64,000 nucleotides of DNA from Tahibacter sp042701255 (GCF_042701255.1 NZ_CP170554.1:4030001-4094000); one strand, 5' to 3'. Shown: positions 47,598-56,999, numbered from the stretch's first letter. Notes: a model not told the origin generated them from the letters alone. A program made the numbers and translations.

Positions 47598-50072
47598 TCA
47601 CGACGGCGGCGCTGCCGGCGCCGGGAACGGCCCCGGCAGCGGCCGCTCGCCGGCGAGCCGGCGCAGGGTCGCGAGCAGCCCGGCCGCGGCCTCGTTCTGA
47701 CCGAGCGCGCGATACAGCCGCCATTGCAGCAGGGCCGCGTCGTAATCGTCACCGGCGTGCCGCGCGAGACCGCCGATGACCACGGCCGCCTCGCGCAGAT
47801 CACCCTGACGCAGCAGCTGATTGCCGTAGGACGCCGCCGCGAGCGCGGCGACGTCGGGCCGGCCCTGCGCGGCGGCGAGCGTCTGCGCCTCGCGCTGGCC
47901 GGTGGCCGCGGCGGTCGTGTCGCCGCGTGCCTCGGCCAGCTCGGCGGCGGCGACGTGTGCGAGCACGGCCGCCTCGGGCTTGGCCGCGGTCGCCGACCAG
48001 CGGGTGAATGCCGCGAGCTCCTGCGCCGCCGCAGGCGGATCCAGCGCGAGCCGGCTGCGCAGCAGCACCAGCCACGCGAGCGCGCGCTGGCGCGTGAACT
48101 CCGCGGCGGTCAGCGCCGGCAGGGCCTGCTGCGCGAGCACCGCGGCCGTGGCGGGCTGTCCGTCGGCCAGTTCCAGCCGCGCGAGCACGGCGCGGGCCAG
48201 GGCCGGCTCGGCCGGCGCGGCGGCCGCATCGGTGCCGTGCACGGTTTCGTCGAGCAGCCGGCGCGCTTCGCCGAGGCGGCCGTTCGCGGCCAGCGCTTCG
48301 GCGCGCTCGACGCGCAGACGCTGGCGCAAGGCCGGATCGCCGACCCGCTGACGCTGCGCCCAGCCCTGCTCGCTGGCCTTGAGCGCCTCCAGCGGCTGCA
48401 GCAGCGCCAGCCGCGCCTCGACGAGGTTGACGACGGCGACGGCGAACTCGCTGAGCATGCCGAAACGCTGGAACTGCTGGCCGGCGCGTTCGAGTCCGGG
48501 CAAGGCGTCGGCCGGACGCCCCTGCTCCATCGCGAACGCGCTTTCGTTCGCGTCCACCATCGCCGACAGCAGCGGATCGCCGGCCGTGCCGAGCACGACG
48601 CGCGCACGCGCGAAGTCGGCGGCGGCGGCCTCGCGGCGCAGCTGCCGCGCATGCACGATGCCGCGATGGTTGTAGGCGCGGCCGAGCGCGACCGGCTGGC
48701 GCTGGGTTTCCAGCAGCGCGACGGCGCGATCGCAGGCGTCTTCGGCCGCTACGAGATCGCCGCCGCGCGACAGCGCCACGCAGAGGCTTTCGAGCCCGCG
48801 GCCGTGCAGCACCGGATCGCTTTCCGCCGGCACGTCGGCGAGCAGCCGCTCGATGCGTTCGCGCGCCTGCGCGAGATCGCCGGTACGCAGATCGAGCAGG
48901 ATTTCGCGCAGACGCAGCTCCGGTTCCTTGCGCCGCGCCGGCGACGCCGCCGCGATCAGCGCACGCGCCGCATCGGGCTGGTCCGACAGGCGCGCCGCGT
49001 CGACGCGCTGCAGCAGCTCGGCCAGCGGCAGATCCGCCGCACGCGGCGGCGGCGCCGCGCTGCCGCGGCCCAATGCGCCGAGCAGCAGATCGGCGACCGC
49101 GTCGGCCGCGGCGATGGGATTGTCGGCGGCCGCCTGCAGCGAACGCTGCCGGCCGTCGGCCGTCAGCAATTCGACGCGCGCGATCCAGGTCGCACCGCTG
49201 CGGCGCAGGGCCGGCTGGACGAGATGCTGCACGTCGACCGCGCGGCGCAGATTCACCGCGGCGGTTTCGGAAGCGACACCATCGGGCACGAGACGCACGA
49301 CGCTGTCGCTGGACAGCACCGGCAGGCCGGCGCCGCGCAGGCGCGTCGCCAGAAGATCCATCACGCCGAGGCGCAGCCAGGAATCGCCGGACTCGGCGAC
49401 GACGTCGGCCGGCAGCACGGCGCAGCTGTCCGGCGGCAGGCTCGTCGCACCGACGACCAGCGCGGCCGGCGCGTTCCCGCCGCGCGCCCATAACGAAATC
49501 GCGAGCGCGGCGATCAGCGCCGCGAGCACGAGGCCGCCGACGACAGCGATCAGCGCACGACCGCGGCGGCGCCTGCGCTCGTTGCCGAGCCGCTGCGGCG
49601 TCGGCGCAACCGGCGCCGCCGACGCATCCAGTGCATCCGATGCCATCGCGGATTGCGGCAGTGTTGCATCACGCCGCGGCACGGCCGGCGACGCCGCGGA
49701 CAGGAATGTCTCGTCCTGATCGGTTACGGACATTGGCGCCGGAACCGCCGACGCATCGACGGCGACCGCGGCCACCCAGTGATAGCCGAAGCGCGGCACC
49801 GTGCGCAGCAGGGCCTGACGCTCGGCGTCGTCGCCGACCGCGCGACGGATCGCGAGCACGGCCTTGCCGAGCATGGTGTCGCTGATGCTGGTCTTGCCCC
49901 AGACCGCGGCGACGAGTTCGTCGCGGCCGACTGCGCGATCGCGATGCTCGACCAGATAGGCCATGCAGTCGAATATGGTCGGCGGCAGTTCCACACGCTC
50001 GCCGGCACGGCGCAGCTCGCGTGCGGCGATGTCCAGCGTGCAATCGCCGAAACGGAGCAGTTGTCTCACCAT
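47598..50072 (-). CDS. Membrane-bound winged-helix regulator with TPR domain (CadC-like layout)
   Basis: An 824-residue one-component regulator. The N-terminal OmpR/CadC-type winged helix covers residues 1-95 (LRFGDCTLDIAARELRRAGE, LPPTIFDCMAYLVEHRDRAVGRDELVAAVWG, LLRTVPRFGYHW). A linker leads to one membrane helix at about 172-194 (ALIAVVGGLVLAALIAALAI). The remaining 630 residues, predicted periplasmic, are helical TPR-like repeats. The start at 50072 (MVRQLLRFG) fits the domain edge. The secreted beta-helix operon lies 164 nt downstream on the same strand and is a plausible target. Confidence 0.85.
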   Translation of the reverse strand: MVRQLLRFGDCTLDIAARELRRAGERVELPPTIFDCMAYLVEHRDRAVGRDELVAAVWGKTSISDTMLGKAVLAIRRAVGDDAERQALLRTVPRFGYHWVAAVAVDASAVPAPMSVTDQDETFLSAASPAVPRRDATLPQSAMASDALDASAAPVAPTPQRLGNERRRRRGRALIAVVGGLVLAALIAALAISLWARGGNAPAALVVGATSLPPDSCAVLPADVVAESGDSWLRLGVMDLLATRLRGAGLPVLSSDSVVRLVPDGVASETAAVNLRRAVDVQHLVQPALRRSGATWIARVELLTADGRQRSLQAAADNPIAAADAVADLLLGALGRGSAAPPPRAADLPLAELLQRVDAARLSDQPDAARALIAAASPARRKEPELRLREILLDLRTGDLAQARERIERLLADVPAESDPVLHGRGLESLCVALSRGGDLVAAEDACDRAVALLETQRQPVALGRAYNHRGIVHARQLRREAAAADFARARVVLGTAGDPLLSAMVDANESAFAMEQGRPADALPGLERAGQQFQRFGMLSEFAVAVVNLVEARLALLQPLEALKASEQGWAQRQRVGDPALRQRLRVERAEALAANGRLGEARRLLDETVHGTDAAAAPAEPALARAVLARLELADGQPATAAVLAQQALPALTAAEFTRQRALAWLVLLRSRLALDPPAAAQELAAFTRWSATAAKPEAAVLAHVAAAELAEARGDTTAAATGQREAQTLAAAQGRPDVAALAAASYGNQLLRQGDLREAAVVIGGLARHAGDDYDAALLQWRLYRALGQNEAAAGLLATLRRLAGERPLPGPFPAPAAPPS

Positions 50073-50394
50073 CCGCCGAGGGTAGCCGCCGCCGCACGGC
50101 GGCGAAAGCGCAGCAAGACCGGGTGTCGCGGATGTTGACCTCGTGAACGCTCGACTTTGGTCGAAGCAGCGCCGCGCAGCGGATCCGTCATGGCCTGCAG
50201 CGAACGCGACCGTGGTTCGGAACGACGCCGGCCACATGCGGCGTCGACGATGAGCGGTGCCGGTATGCCGCAGGAAGAATCGACCGGACCGTACCTCAGG
50301 TAGCGCAGCGTCGAGGCAGATGCGCCATTGCGGAACACCGGTGGATTCCGCCGCAGCGACTGTCTACTGTGGCGCTCTTTTCGGGAGAACGCGC
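50073..50394. other. Divergent promoter region, no gene seen
   Basis: 322 bp between the wHTH-TPR regulator and the DUF6348-like gene, which point away from each other. No coding frame is credible and no clear promoter consensus stands out. Confidence 0.4.
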
Positions 50395-51384
50395 ATGGGC
50401 TGGTTCAGCAGATGGTTCGGAACGAAACCGCAAACCCGACCGGCTGCCGCGATCCCCGCGAAACCCGCGTCTGCCGCATCCGCGCCGACGGATCCGACAG
50501 CGCCAAGGTCGGCGCCTGTCGCATCGACGTTCACGAGCTCCGTGTCCGCGACGTTCGCTCCCGCGACCTTCTCGCTGCCTGCCTCTGACGCGGCGACCGC
50601 CGTGCCGGTCACGATCACCTCGGTGACCCTGGGCTCGACGAACTTCGCTCCCGCGTCGGCGATCGCGACGGCGGCGCAAGCGACCGTCGCGCTGTCCGTG
50701 CTCGCCGACCTGCTGCGCGAACGAGGTCACGTCGTCACGGTCGGTGACGGAATGCTGGACGTCGAAGGCTTCGTGCTGCGCCCGTGGCTCGACGGCATCG
50801 ACGACGGAAACGGCCTCTGTCGCAGCTATACGCAGATCGCCGCGAGCCATCCGCAACTCGGCGACGAGCCCATCGTCGAGTACCAGTTCGGCCACGGCAA
50901 CGACACCGGGGAGGCTCTGCGTCGCGGCTTCGAGAACTGGTACATGCTGGACTTCGTCGTGTTGCTCGACGCGCTGCGCGAAACGCCGCAGCACTGCAAG
51001 ACCATGAGCTGGAGCGCCGACGAGGCCAAGGACCCATCGACGGGCACGCCGCTGTCGCCGTGCAGCTATCGCGTACTGTTCGGTCCCATCCATCATTTCC
51101 TCGGCGATCCGTCGCGCCTGGCCGAAGGTGAAGACCCGGGCTTCTGCCCCTGCTGCCTGTTCACCCAGTCGATGGACGCGTTCAGACCGCTGCTGTCGCA
51201 GGGACGACTGATCCCGGCGCGACTGTTCGTATCGCGTCAGGCCGACGGCGAGATCGCCGCCGACTGCCGCATCAACGGCGAAGATTACGCGCCGGTGCGC
51301 GACGCGCTTGCACGCTGGGCCGGAGAGTGGACCGACCGCGGCCTGGAATGGCGCAAGCAGTACGTGATCGCGCAACCGGTCTGA
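50395..51384 (+). CDS. Uncharacterised protein, possibly DUF6348 family
   Basis: A 329-residue cytoplasmic protein. The first 110 residues are low-complexity Ala/Pro/Thr/Ser, after MGWFSRWFGTKPQ. The folded part begins VALSVLADLLRERGHVVTVGDGMLDVEGFVLRPW and continues with GEALRRGFENWYMLDFVVLLDAL and a CPCC motif (DPGFCPCCLFTQSMDAF) that could bind metal or be redox-active. I tentatively place it in DUF6348; no function is known. GGGAGAAC precedes the ATG. It stands alone, convergent with the MerR gene. Confidence 0.6.
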   Translation: MGWFSRWFGTKPQTRPAAAIPAKPASAASAPTDPTAPRSAPVASTFTSSVSATFAPATFSLPASDAATAVPVTITSVTLGSTNFAPASAIATAAQATVALSVLADLLRERGHVVTVGDGMLDVEGFVLRPWLDGIDDGNGLCRSYTQIAASHPQLGDEPIVEYQFGHGNDTGEALRRGFENWYMLDFVVLLDALRETPQHCKTMSWSADEAKDPSTGTPLSPCSYRVLFGPIHHFLGDPSRLAEGEDPGFCPCCLFTQSMDAFRPLLSQGRLIPARLFVSRQADGEIAADCRINGEDYAPVRDALARWAGEWTDRGLEWRKQYVIAQPV

Positions 51385-51438
51385 GGCGCGCAAGGCGCGC
51401 CGTCGATACGGCCGCGACGACGTTCGGTTTCCTGCCGA

Positions 51439-51933
51439 CTATTTCCTGCCGGCCGATTGACGCAGCCGGCGGCCGATCTCGTTCGCCCCGGGCACCACCT
51501 TGCCCGCCGGACGCGACGGACGCCTTTTCGCGGCATCGACGGCTCCGTTCGTCGCGGCACGCAGGATGCGCCGGAACGTCGGGCATTCCATGTGACTGGG
51601 CGCGCGGCAGGCGGCCGCATGACGCAGGCCGTCGCGGACCGCGGCGAGGCGGCGCAAGGTACGGTCGAGCTCGTCGGCCTTGACCGTCAATGCCTGCCGG
51701 TCTATACGCGGACGGCCGTCCGGCGCGAACATTTGCGCGATCTCGGCCAGCGAGAAACCGGCGGATTGTCCCAACGCGATCAGGGCCAGCCGCTCGAGCA
51801 CGCCCGCGTCGAACAGACGACGCAGACCGCTGCGGCCGACCGAAGCGATCAGGCCCTTCTCCTCGTAGTAGCGCAGGGCCGAAGCGCTGACGCCGGAGCG
51901 GCGCGCGACCTCGCCGATATCGAGTGTCTGCAT
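51439..51933 (-). CDS. MerR-family transcriptional regulator
   Basis: A 164-residue DNA-binding protein. The MerR winged helix starts LDIGEVARRSGVSASALRYYEEKGLIASVGRSG with the hallmark RYYEEKGLI, then FSLAEIAQMF and a dimerisation helix (KADELDRTLRRLAAVRDGLRHAAACRAPSHMECPTFRRIL). Three Cys lie in the effector region (CRAPSHMEC plus the preceding residues), as in metal/redox-sensing members. The C-terminal 35 residues are basic. It is divergent from a methyltransferase gene, with a 16-bp palindrome at its own promoter, so it probably controls both. Confidence 0.88.
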   Translation of the reverse strand: MQTLDIGEVARRSGVSASALRYYEEKGLIASVGRSGLRRLFDAGVLERLALIALGQSAGFSLAEIAQMFAPDGRPRIDRQALTVKADELDRTLRRLAAVRDGLRHAAACRAPSHMECPTFRRILRAATNGAVDAAKRRPSRPAGKVVPGANEIGRRLRQSAGRK

Positions 51934-51937
51934 GGGC

Positions 51938-51968
51938 TTGACTTCAAGTCGACTTGAATTGGCAGTCT
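51938..51968 (+). promoter_or_regulatory. MerR-type operator/promoter for the methyltransferase gene
   Basis: TTGACT (51938-51943) overlaps the perfect palindrome TTCAAGTCGACTTGAA (51943-51958). A weak -10 candidate (CAGTCT, 51963-51968) stands 19 bp away, the long spacer that MerR proteins untwist. Confidence 0.6.
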
Positions 51969-52003
51969 AGCGCACACGCCTTCCCGGCAACGAGGAAACT
52001 CCG

Positions 52004-52867
52004 ATGAACGACACCGCCGCTCCCGCCAAGAACCCGCTCGAACTCTGGGACGGCCCTACCGGCCAGGCCTGGGTCGACAATCAGGAATTGCTCAACCACC
52101 TGCTGCAGCCGTTCGAGGATCTGCTCGTCGACACGCCGGCCGCGACCGGCGCCGCGCAGGTGCTCGACATCGGCTGCGGCACCGGCAGCGTCGCCCGCGC
52201 GATCACGCAGCGCCTCGGGCCCGACGGACGCTGCATCGGCGTGGACATATCCAGGCCGATGACTGCCGCTGCAGCAGCGAGAACGACCGATCCGCGCCTG
52301 AGCTTCGTCTGCGCCGACGCACAGACCTACGCGTTCGCGCCGGCCAGCATCGACCTGTTCGTCTCGCGTTTCGGCGTGATGTTCTTCGCCGATCCGCAAG
52401 CCGCATTCGCGAATCTGCAGCGTGCCGCACGCGACGGCGCGAGCCTGCGCTGCGTGGCCTGGCGCAGCGCCGCGGAGAATCCGTTCATGACCACGGCCGA
52501 ACGCACGGCCGCGCCGCTGCTGACCAACCTGCCGCCGCGGCGCCCCGACGAGCCGGGACAGTTCGCGTTCGGCGACGCGGCCTACGTGCGCGGCATCCTC
52601 GAACACAGCGGCTGGCAAGACGTCGACATTGAGCCGGTCGATCTCGTCTGCCGCATGCCCGAAGCCGCGCTCATCACCTACTTCAGCCAGCTCGGTCCGG
52701 TCGGTCTCGCGCTGCGCAGCGCCGACGAGGCGACACGCACCAACGTCATCGCCGCCGTGCGCGCGGCGTTCGACCGCTTCGTGGTGGACGGCGAAGTCCG
52801 CTTTACCGCGGCCTGCTGGCTGATCGGCGCACATGCCGGCGCGGCGACGGGTGATCGCCGTGGATGA
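52004..52867 (+). CDS. Class I SAM-dependent methyltransferase
   Basis: A 287-residue methyltransferase. It has the SAM motif VLDIGCGTGSVARAI (about residue 52), the acidic motif II CIGVDISRPM, ADAQTYAF and SRFGVMFFADPQAAFANLQRA, typical of the Methyltransf_11/25 UbiE-like group. Substrate unknown. The ATG has GAGGAAAC upstream. It is divergent from the MerR regulator and the next gene (DUF2938) overlaps its end by up to 35 nt, so regulator, methyltransferase and membrane protein look like one unit. Confidence 0.87.
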   Translation: MNDTAAPAKNPLELWDGPTGQAWVDNQELLNHLLQPFEDLLVDTPAATGAAQVLDIGCGTGSVARAITQRLGPDGRCIGVDISRPMTAAAAARTTDPRLSFVCADAQTYAFAPASIDLFVSRFGVMFFADPQAAFANLQRAARDGASLRCVAWRSAAENPFMTTAERTAAPLLTNLPPRRPDEPGQFAFGDAAYVRGILEHSGWQDVDIEPVDLVCRMPEAALITYFSQLGPVGLALRSADEATRTNVIAAVRAAFDRFVVDGEVRFTAACWLIGAHAGAATGDRRG

Positions 52868-53366
52868 GGCGCTGCGACTGCTGCCGGCAGCCGTGCTGAT
52901 CGGCGTCGCCGCGACGGCGTTCATCGACCTCTGGGTCCTGCTGCGGCATCGATTGTTCGGCATTCCGGCGCTGGACTTCGCGCTCGTCGGACGCTGGCTC
53001 GTACACCTGGCTCGCGGACAGTTCCGACACGAAGCCATCGCCGCCGCGCCCGCGGTACGCGGCGAAGGCGTCATCGGCTGGACCGCGCACTATCTGATCG
53101 GCATCGCCTTCGCCGCAGCGCTGCTTCTCGTCGCCGGTTCCGCATGGCTGCGCGACCCCCGCTTCGCGCCGGCGCTGCTGACGGGCCTCGCCACTGCCGC
53201 GGCGCCGTTCCTGCTGCTGCAGCCCGGCCTCGGCGCCGGCATCGCCGCGAGCCGCACGCCACGGCCCTGGCATACGCGCGCGCAGACCCTGCTGACGCAT
53301 GCGCTGTTCGGGGTCGGTCTGTATCTCGCGGGCAGGGCGGCGAACGGGATGACGCTGTTTGGCTGA
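52833..53366 (+). CDS. DUF2938 family integral membrane protein
   Basis: A 177-residue membrane protein with four predicted helices (LLPAAVLIGVAATAFIDLWVLL; GWTAHYLIGIAFAAALLLVAG; FAPALLTGLATAAAPFLLLQP; LLTHALFGVGLYLAG). The patterns DLWVLLRHRLFG and GWTAHYLIGIAFA mark DUF2938, whose role is unknown. The ATG at 52833 lies within the methyltransferase gene; GTG codons at 52851 or 52860 would give shorter, less overlapping versions. Confidence 0.75.
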   Translation: MPARRRVIAVDEALRLLPAAVLIGVAATAFIDLWVLLRHRLFGIPALDFALVGRWLVHLARGQFRHEAIAAAPAVRGEGVIGWTAHYLIGIAFAAALLLVAGSAWLRDPRFAPALLTGLATAAAPFLLLQPGLGAGIAASRTPRPWHTRAQTLLTHALFGVGLYLAGRAANGMTLFG

Positions 53367-53561
53367 CGCGGGATCTGCGCGACATCTCGATGACGGAAGC
53401 CATACTTGTGCGCGGCGGCCGACCTCGCCGCGCACGCCGGCCGCGCCGGCCCGATCGCGCAAGCGCCGCACTGGCCGTGCGACAAGCCAAGCCCCATCCC
53501 GTCACGGCGGCGCTGCTATGCTCGCGGCGCAATGCCCGCCTTCGTCGATGAGGGACTACGC

Positions 53562-54380
53562 ATGAGCCAGCCATCGCCTGCCGGCGACGCCCGCGTCGCC
53601 GTGTTCGTCGACTGCGACAACGTCGCCCCGGAAATCCTCGAACATGCGCTGCTGATGGCGGCCCAGTTCGGCCGCGTCGTACTGCGCCGCGGCTACGGCA
53701 CGCGCGAAACCCTGGCGCACCGCTGGCAGGAAGCCCTCGTGCGCTTCGCATTCACGCCCTGCCTGCAGTATCCGTATGCGGCCGGCAAGAACACCGCCGA
53801 CATCGCGCTGGCGCTGGATGCGCTCGAAGCCCTGTTCGATCAGCGCGCCGACACCTTCTGCCTCGTCACCAGCGATTCGGACTTCGCCCATCTCTGCCGC
53901 AAGCTGCGCGAGCGCGGCGCGCGCGTCTGCATCGTCGGCGAGCCCAAGACCCCCGACGCGCTGCGCAATGCGAGCGACGAATTCTTCGAATGGACGCGCC
54001 GCGAAACCGAGGCACCGGCCGATGGCGGGCGCAGCGAACCGGCCGCGAAAACGCCGAAGAACGCGAAGGCTCCGGCCAAACGCGAAGGCGCCAAGCCCAC
54101 CGCCAAGCGGCGTCCGTCTTTCGTCGTCGATGCCGTCGGCCTGCTCGTTGCCGGCACCGCCGACGGCAAGATCACCCTGAGCGCGCTGGGCCAATACCTC
54201 AAACGCACCGACCCGGCCTTCCTGCCCAAGACCTACGGCCATTCCAGCCTGCTCAACATGATCAAGAGCTACGACCTGCTCGCCTTGCATCAGGGCGAAG
54301 GCGGACATTGGTCGGTGAGCCCGGCCGTGAAAGACAAGCCGTCGAAGGACACGAAGGACAAGAAGAAGAACGCCGCGTGA
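53562..54380 (+). CDS. NYN-domain RNase-like protein with C-terminal LOTUS/OST-HTH
   Basis: A 272-residue protein. The N-terminal NYN (PIN-like) nuclease domain has acidic residues in VAVFVDCDNVAP, KNTADIALALDALE and FCLVTSDSDFAHLC, plausible metal ligands. A basic Lys/Ala/Pro linker (about residues 145-190) leads to an OST-HTH/LOTUS domain (VDAVGLLVAGTADGKITLSALGQYL, GHSSLLNMIKSYDLLAL) that binds RNA in other systems. The tail is Lys-rich. Probably RNA turnover; not proven. The ATG at 53562 has GAGGG 8 nt upstream; ATG 53532 is an alternative. Confidence 0.85.
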   Translation: MSQPSPAGDARVAVFVDCDNVAPEILEHALLMAAQFGRVVLRRGYGTRETLAHRWQEALVRFAFTPCLQYPYAAGKNTADIALALDALEALFDQRADTFCLVTSDSDFAHLCRKLRERGARVCIVGEPKTPDALRNASDEFFEWTRRETEAPADGGRSEPAAKTPKNAKAPAKREGAKPTAKRRPSFVVDAVGLLVAGTADGKITLSALGQYLKRTDPAFLPKTYGHSSLLNMIKSYDLLALHQGEGGHWSVSPAVKDKPSKDTKDKKKNAA

Positions 54381-54432
54381 CGCGGCCGAACTGCGCCATC
54401 CCATCGACGACGACGACGAATGCCGCCGAACC

Positions 54433-55221
54433 ATGACCAAGCCTGAAACGCTGGACGCGTTGTTCGATCTGCTGCGGGAAATGATCGCCGATCGGCGCGA
54501 AGCGGATCCGCCGACATTCCCGGCCTGGGTGCTCTACCTCGAAAGGATCGCGATCAGCGGCTGTGTCGTGCTGTTCGTCGTGCTGGTGGGATTGGCAGCG
54601 GTTGCCGCCAACTCGAAGGGGCCCTCACCAGGCATCATGCAGGCCGCCCTGTGGATTCACTTCGGCATCGTGCTGTGCGGCCTGGCGTGCATTCTGTCTG
54701 CGCTGATCCAGTCGTTCCAGCCGCGTTACCACCAGCTGCTCGGCCGCCTGCATGCGGAGCTGCACGCGGACACGGCCTACCTGGGCAAACTGGCCGCGTA
54801 TGACAAGGCAACCCTGGAGTATGCATTGCTGCAATACCGCAACCGCTGGGACTGTTACGACAGCCGCGTCGGACTGCTGATCGGCGATCTGCGCAAGCTG
54901 GGCATGTTTCCGGCCGTTGCGGCCTATACCGGCATCGCCTCCCTGTTGATCAGGAACGAAAGCAGCGTATGGCTCTGGATGCCGCTGGGCGCGACGATAC
55001 TGTTCTACCTGATCTACATGGCGGCTTACGCCGGCCGCGAGCGGCCGCAGCACGTCGCCGAACTGCTGCGCTACGCGATCGAACATGCGACTGCGTCACC
55101 GGTCGCCGCAGCCGACGATCCGGCAACCGACGCGGCGCGCAACGACGCGCTTCCCACGACGGTTGCCGTCGCGCCGCCGCCGGTGACGAAGGCCAGTCCG
55201 GCCACGTTGCCATCGGGCTGA
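54433..55221 (+). CDS. Membrane protein of unknown function
   Basis: A 262-residue protein I do not recognise. It has four hydrophobic segments: about 35-57 (AISGCVVLFVVLVGLAAV), 70-92 (ALWIHFGIVLCGLACILSAL), 155-172 (FPAVAAYTGIASLLI) and 177-198 (WLWMPLGATILFYLIYMAAY). A hydrophilic helical stretch (residues 93-150) lies between the second and third. The end is Ala/Pro/Thr-rich. It begins 52 nt after the NYN gene and may be cotranscribed with it; it converges on the DUF2182 gene. Confidence 0.65.
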   Translation: MTKPETLDALFDLLREMIADRREADPPTFPAWVLYLERIAISGCVVLFVVLVGLAAVAANSKGPSPGIMQAALWIHFGIVLCGLACILSALIQSFQPRYHQLLGRLHAELHADTAYLGKLAAYDKATLEYALLQYRNRWDCYDSRVGLLIGDLRKLGMFPAVAAYTGIASLLIRNESSVWLWMPLGATILFYLIYMAAYAGRERPQHVAELLRYAIEHATASPVAAADDPATDAARNDALPTTVAVAPPPVTKASPATLPSG

Positions 55222-55256
55222 ATCCACGAGGCTCGCCGGCCGTTGCGCGCATGGCG

Positions 55257-56099
55257 TTACGCGAAAGCGCACATCGCGACGAACAGCCCGCCACCGACGA
55301 CGATCAGCACTCCACCGATCACCCGCGCCACATACTCGCCGCCCGACAGCCAGCGCTCGCCGGTGATGGCCACCGTCGCCAGCAGCATCGCGCGCCAGTC
55401 CATGACGCCGACCGCGAGCAACGCCGCGGTGAAGCCGGCGCAGCCGCCCAGGCAATGCAGGCCGAGCCGCCCGCCGTAGCGCCAGGCCGTCATCACGTCC
55501 GCATGCCGGTACGGCCGTGGAATTTCCGTCGCGCGGCAGCAGGCCAGACGTCGCCGTTTCCAGGCGCTGAACTGCAGCAGCCCGGCCAGCACGACGACGA
55601 TCGCGGCCGCCGCCGGAGCGCTGCGTGCCAATGCCGGCGATTGCATCAGGACCGTTGCAACAGCGCAGCCGAACGGATGGATCAGCAGGCCGATCAAGCC
55701 CCAGACGCAGAAATACGCGAGGCCGGCGACGACGCAGAGCCAACCGCCCTGCCCGCCGCCGGCTGCGGCGACCGCAACGCGGTAGCGCCAGAGCGGCGGC
55801 GCGACGGCCGGCAGCATCATCGCGAGCATCATCGGAATCCACATCGCCGCGAACGCCGCATTGGCGGCCAGCGCGCTCTGGCCCGGCATGCGCATCCAGG
55901 TCATGTCCATGCGCCAGCCGCCCGGCATGGCCATGGCGGGCATCTCCGCCATGGCCAGGCAACCCTGGGCGGTCGCCGCGACACCGGCGGCGAACAGCAG
56001 CGCCGTGATCGCAACGAAAGCCGATGCACCGGCCATTCGTCGCGAGGGTGCAGCGCCGCGCGGCACGAAGACCGGATTCCGTACCGCGCGAAGGCTCAC
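55257..56099 (-). CDS. DUF2182 integral membrane protein
   Basis: A 280-residue membrane protein of the DUF2182 family (predicted metal-binding). Met/His-rich first part: MAEMPAMAMPGGWRMDMTWMRMPGQS, then AAMWIPMMLAMMLPAVAPPLWRYR, the family core, and GLHCLGGCAGFTAALLAVGVMDWRAMLLA with two Cys. About seven membrane helices. The GTG start at 56099 overlaps the DUF899 stop as GTGA, so translation is coupled. Function unknown; the Met-rich face suggests copper or a similar soft metal, which is inference. Confidence 0.82.
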   Translation of the reverse strand: MSLRAVRNPVFVPRGAAPSRRMAGASAFVAITALLFAAGVAATAQGCLAMAEMPAMAMPGGWRMDMTWMRMPGQSALAANAAFAAMWIPMMLAMMLPAVAPPLWRYRVAVAAAGGGQGGWLCVVAGLAYFCVWGLIGLLIHPFGCAVATVLMQSPALARSAPAAAAIVVVLAGLLQFSAWKRRRLACCRATEIPRPYRHADVMTAWRYGGRLGLHCLGGCAGFTAALLAVGVMDWRAMLLATVAITGERWLSGGEYVARVIGGVLIVVGGGLFVAMCAFA

Positions 56100-56896
56100 G
56101 ACGCGTACTCGTCGTGACGCCGCCACCAGATGCCCTGTTCGTTGCGCCCCAGCGGCGCGCGATCCAGCCACTGATACATGCCCCAGAGACCGTCGAGTCC
56201 GCGCGCATACGTCGAATAGACGTGATAGATCGCATCGCCCTCGCGCACGAAGGTGCTCATGCCGGGGCGGTCGCGCGTGAACGTCGCCGCATCGGTGCCG
56301 GTCTGCGCCGCGATGAACTGCACCGGGCTCTGCTCCTTGCTGCAGCCCGCACCGTTCGACGCGCACTGGTCGGGCGCGGCCACCGGCATCGCCGGTTCAC
56401 GCCGATAGTTGTATTCGATGCCGCCGTCGCGCCGCTGCGCCGCGGTGAAGGCGACGTTGAAATCGGCATTGAAATCGCTGCTGCCCGAGGACGCCCACGG
56501 GAACGACCAGCCCATGCGCCGGCGATAGGCGAGCAGGGTCTCCAGCGGCGCGCGCGAGACCGCCGTCAGGGTGACGTCGTGATTGGCCAGATGCACGGCG
56601 ATGCCGTCGAAACCGTCGGCGATGCCCGAACAGGACGGACAGCCGGCCGTGTAGTCCGGCCCGAACATGAAGTGATAGACCATCAGCTGCGAGCGGCCGC
56701 CGAACAGCTCGGCCAGGGTCGCACTGCCCTGCTCGGTCTCGAAACGGTAGTTCTTGTCCACACGTACCCAGGGCAGCGCCTGGCGCTGTCGCGCGAGCTC
56801 GTCGCTGCGCCGCGTCAGTTCCTTCTCCTGGGCGACCAGCTGCAGCCGCGCCGCGAGCCATTCCTGCCGTGTGCCGATCGTGCGTGTCGTCGTCAT
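56096..56896 (-). CDS. DUF899 thioredoxin-like protein
   Basis: A 266-residue cytoplasmic protein of the DUF899 family, a thioredoxin-fold group often next to stress or metal genes. Characteristic segments are YRFETEQGSATLAELFGGRSQLMVYHFMFGP, then the CPSC active-site-like motif (TAGCPSCSGIADGFDG), FPWASSGSSDFNADF and a C-terminal VYSTYARGLDGLWGMYQWLD. CPSC is the expected redox pair. GGAG stands upstream of the ATG. It is first in a two-gene operon with DUF2182 and divergent from an HTH protein. Confidence 0.88.
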   Translation of the reverse strand: MTTTRTIGTRQEWLAARLQLVAQEKELTRRSDELARQRQALPWVRVDKNYRFETEQGSATLAELFGGRSQLMVYHFMFGPDYTAGCPSCSGIADGFDGIAVHLANHDVTLTAVSRAPLETLLAYRRRMGWSFPWASSGSSDFNADFNVAFTAAQRRDGGIEYNYRREPAMPVAAPDQCASNGAGCSKEQSPVQFIAAQTGTDAATFTRDRPGMSTFVREGDAIYHVYSTYARGLDGLWGMYQWLDRAPLGRNEQGIWWRRHDEYAS

Positions 56897-56999
56897 CGTC
56901 GTGATCTCCGTGTGTCCGCGGCCCCGATGGCCGCCGGTGTTGCGCTAGATTGAGCGCCGCGATGCGCAGGGCGGGAGTGACAAATGTGGCGGGATTGCT

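Noticed and set aside
47490..49493. A 667-codon plus-strand frame opposite the wHTH-TPR regulator
   Set aside because: Composition typical of an antisense GC shadow; the minus strand has the winged helix, membrane helix and TPR repeats.
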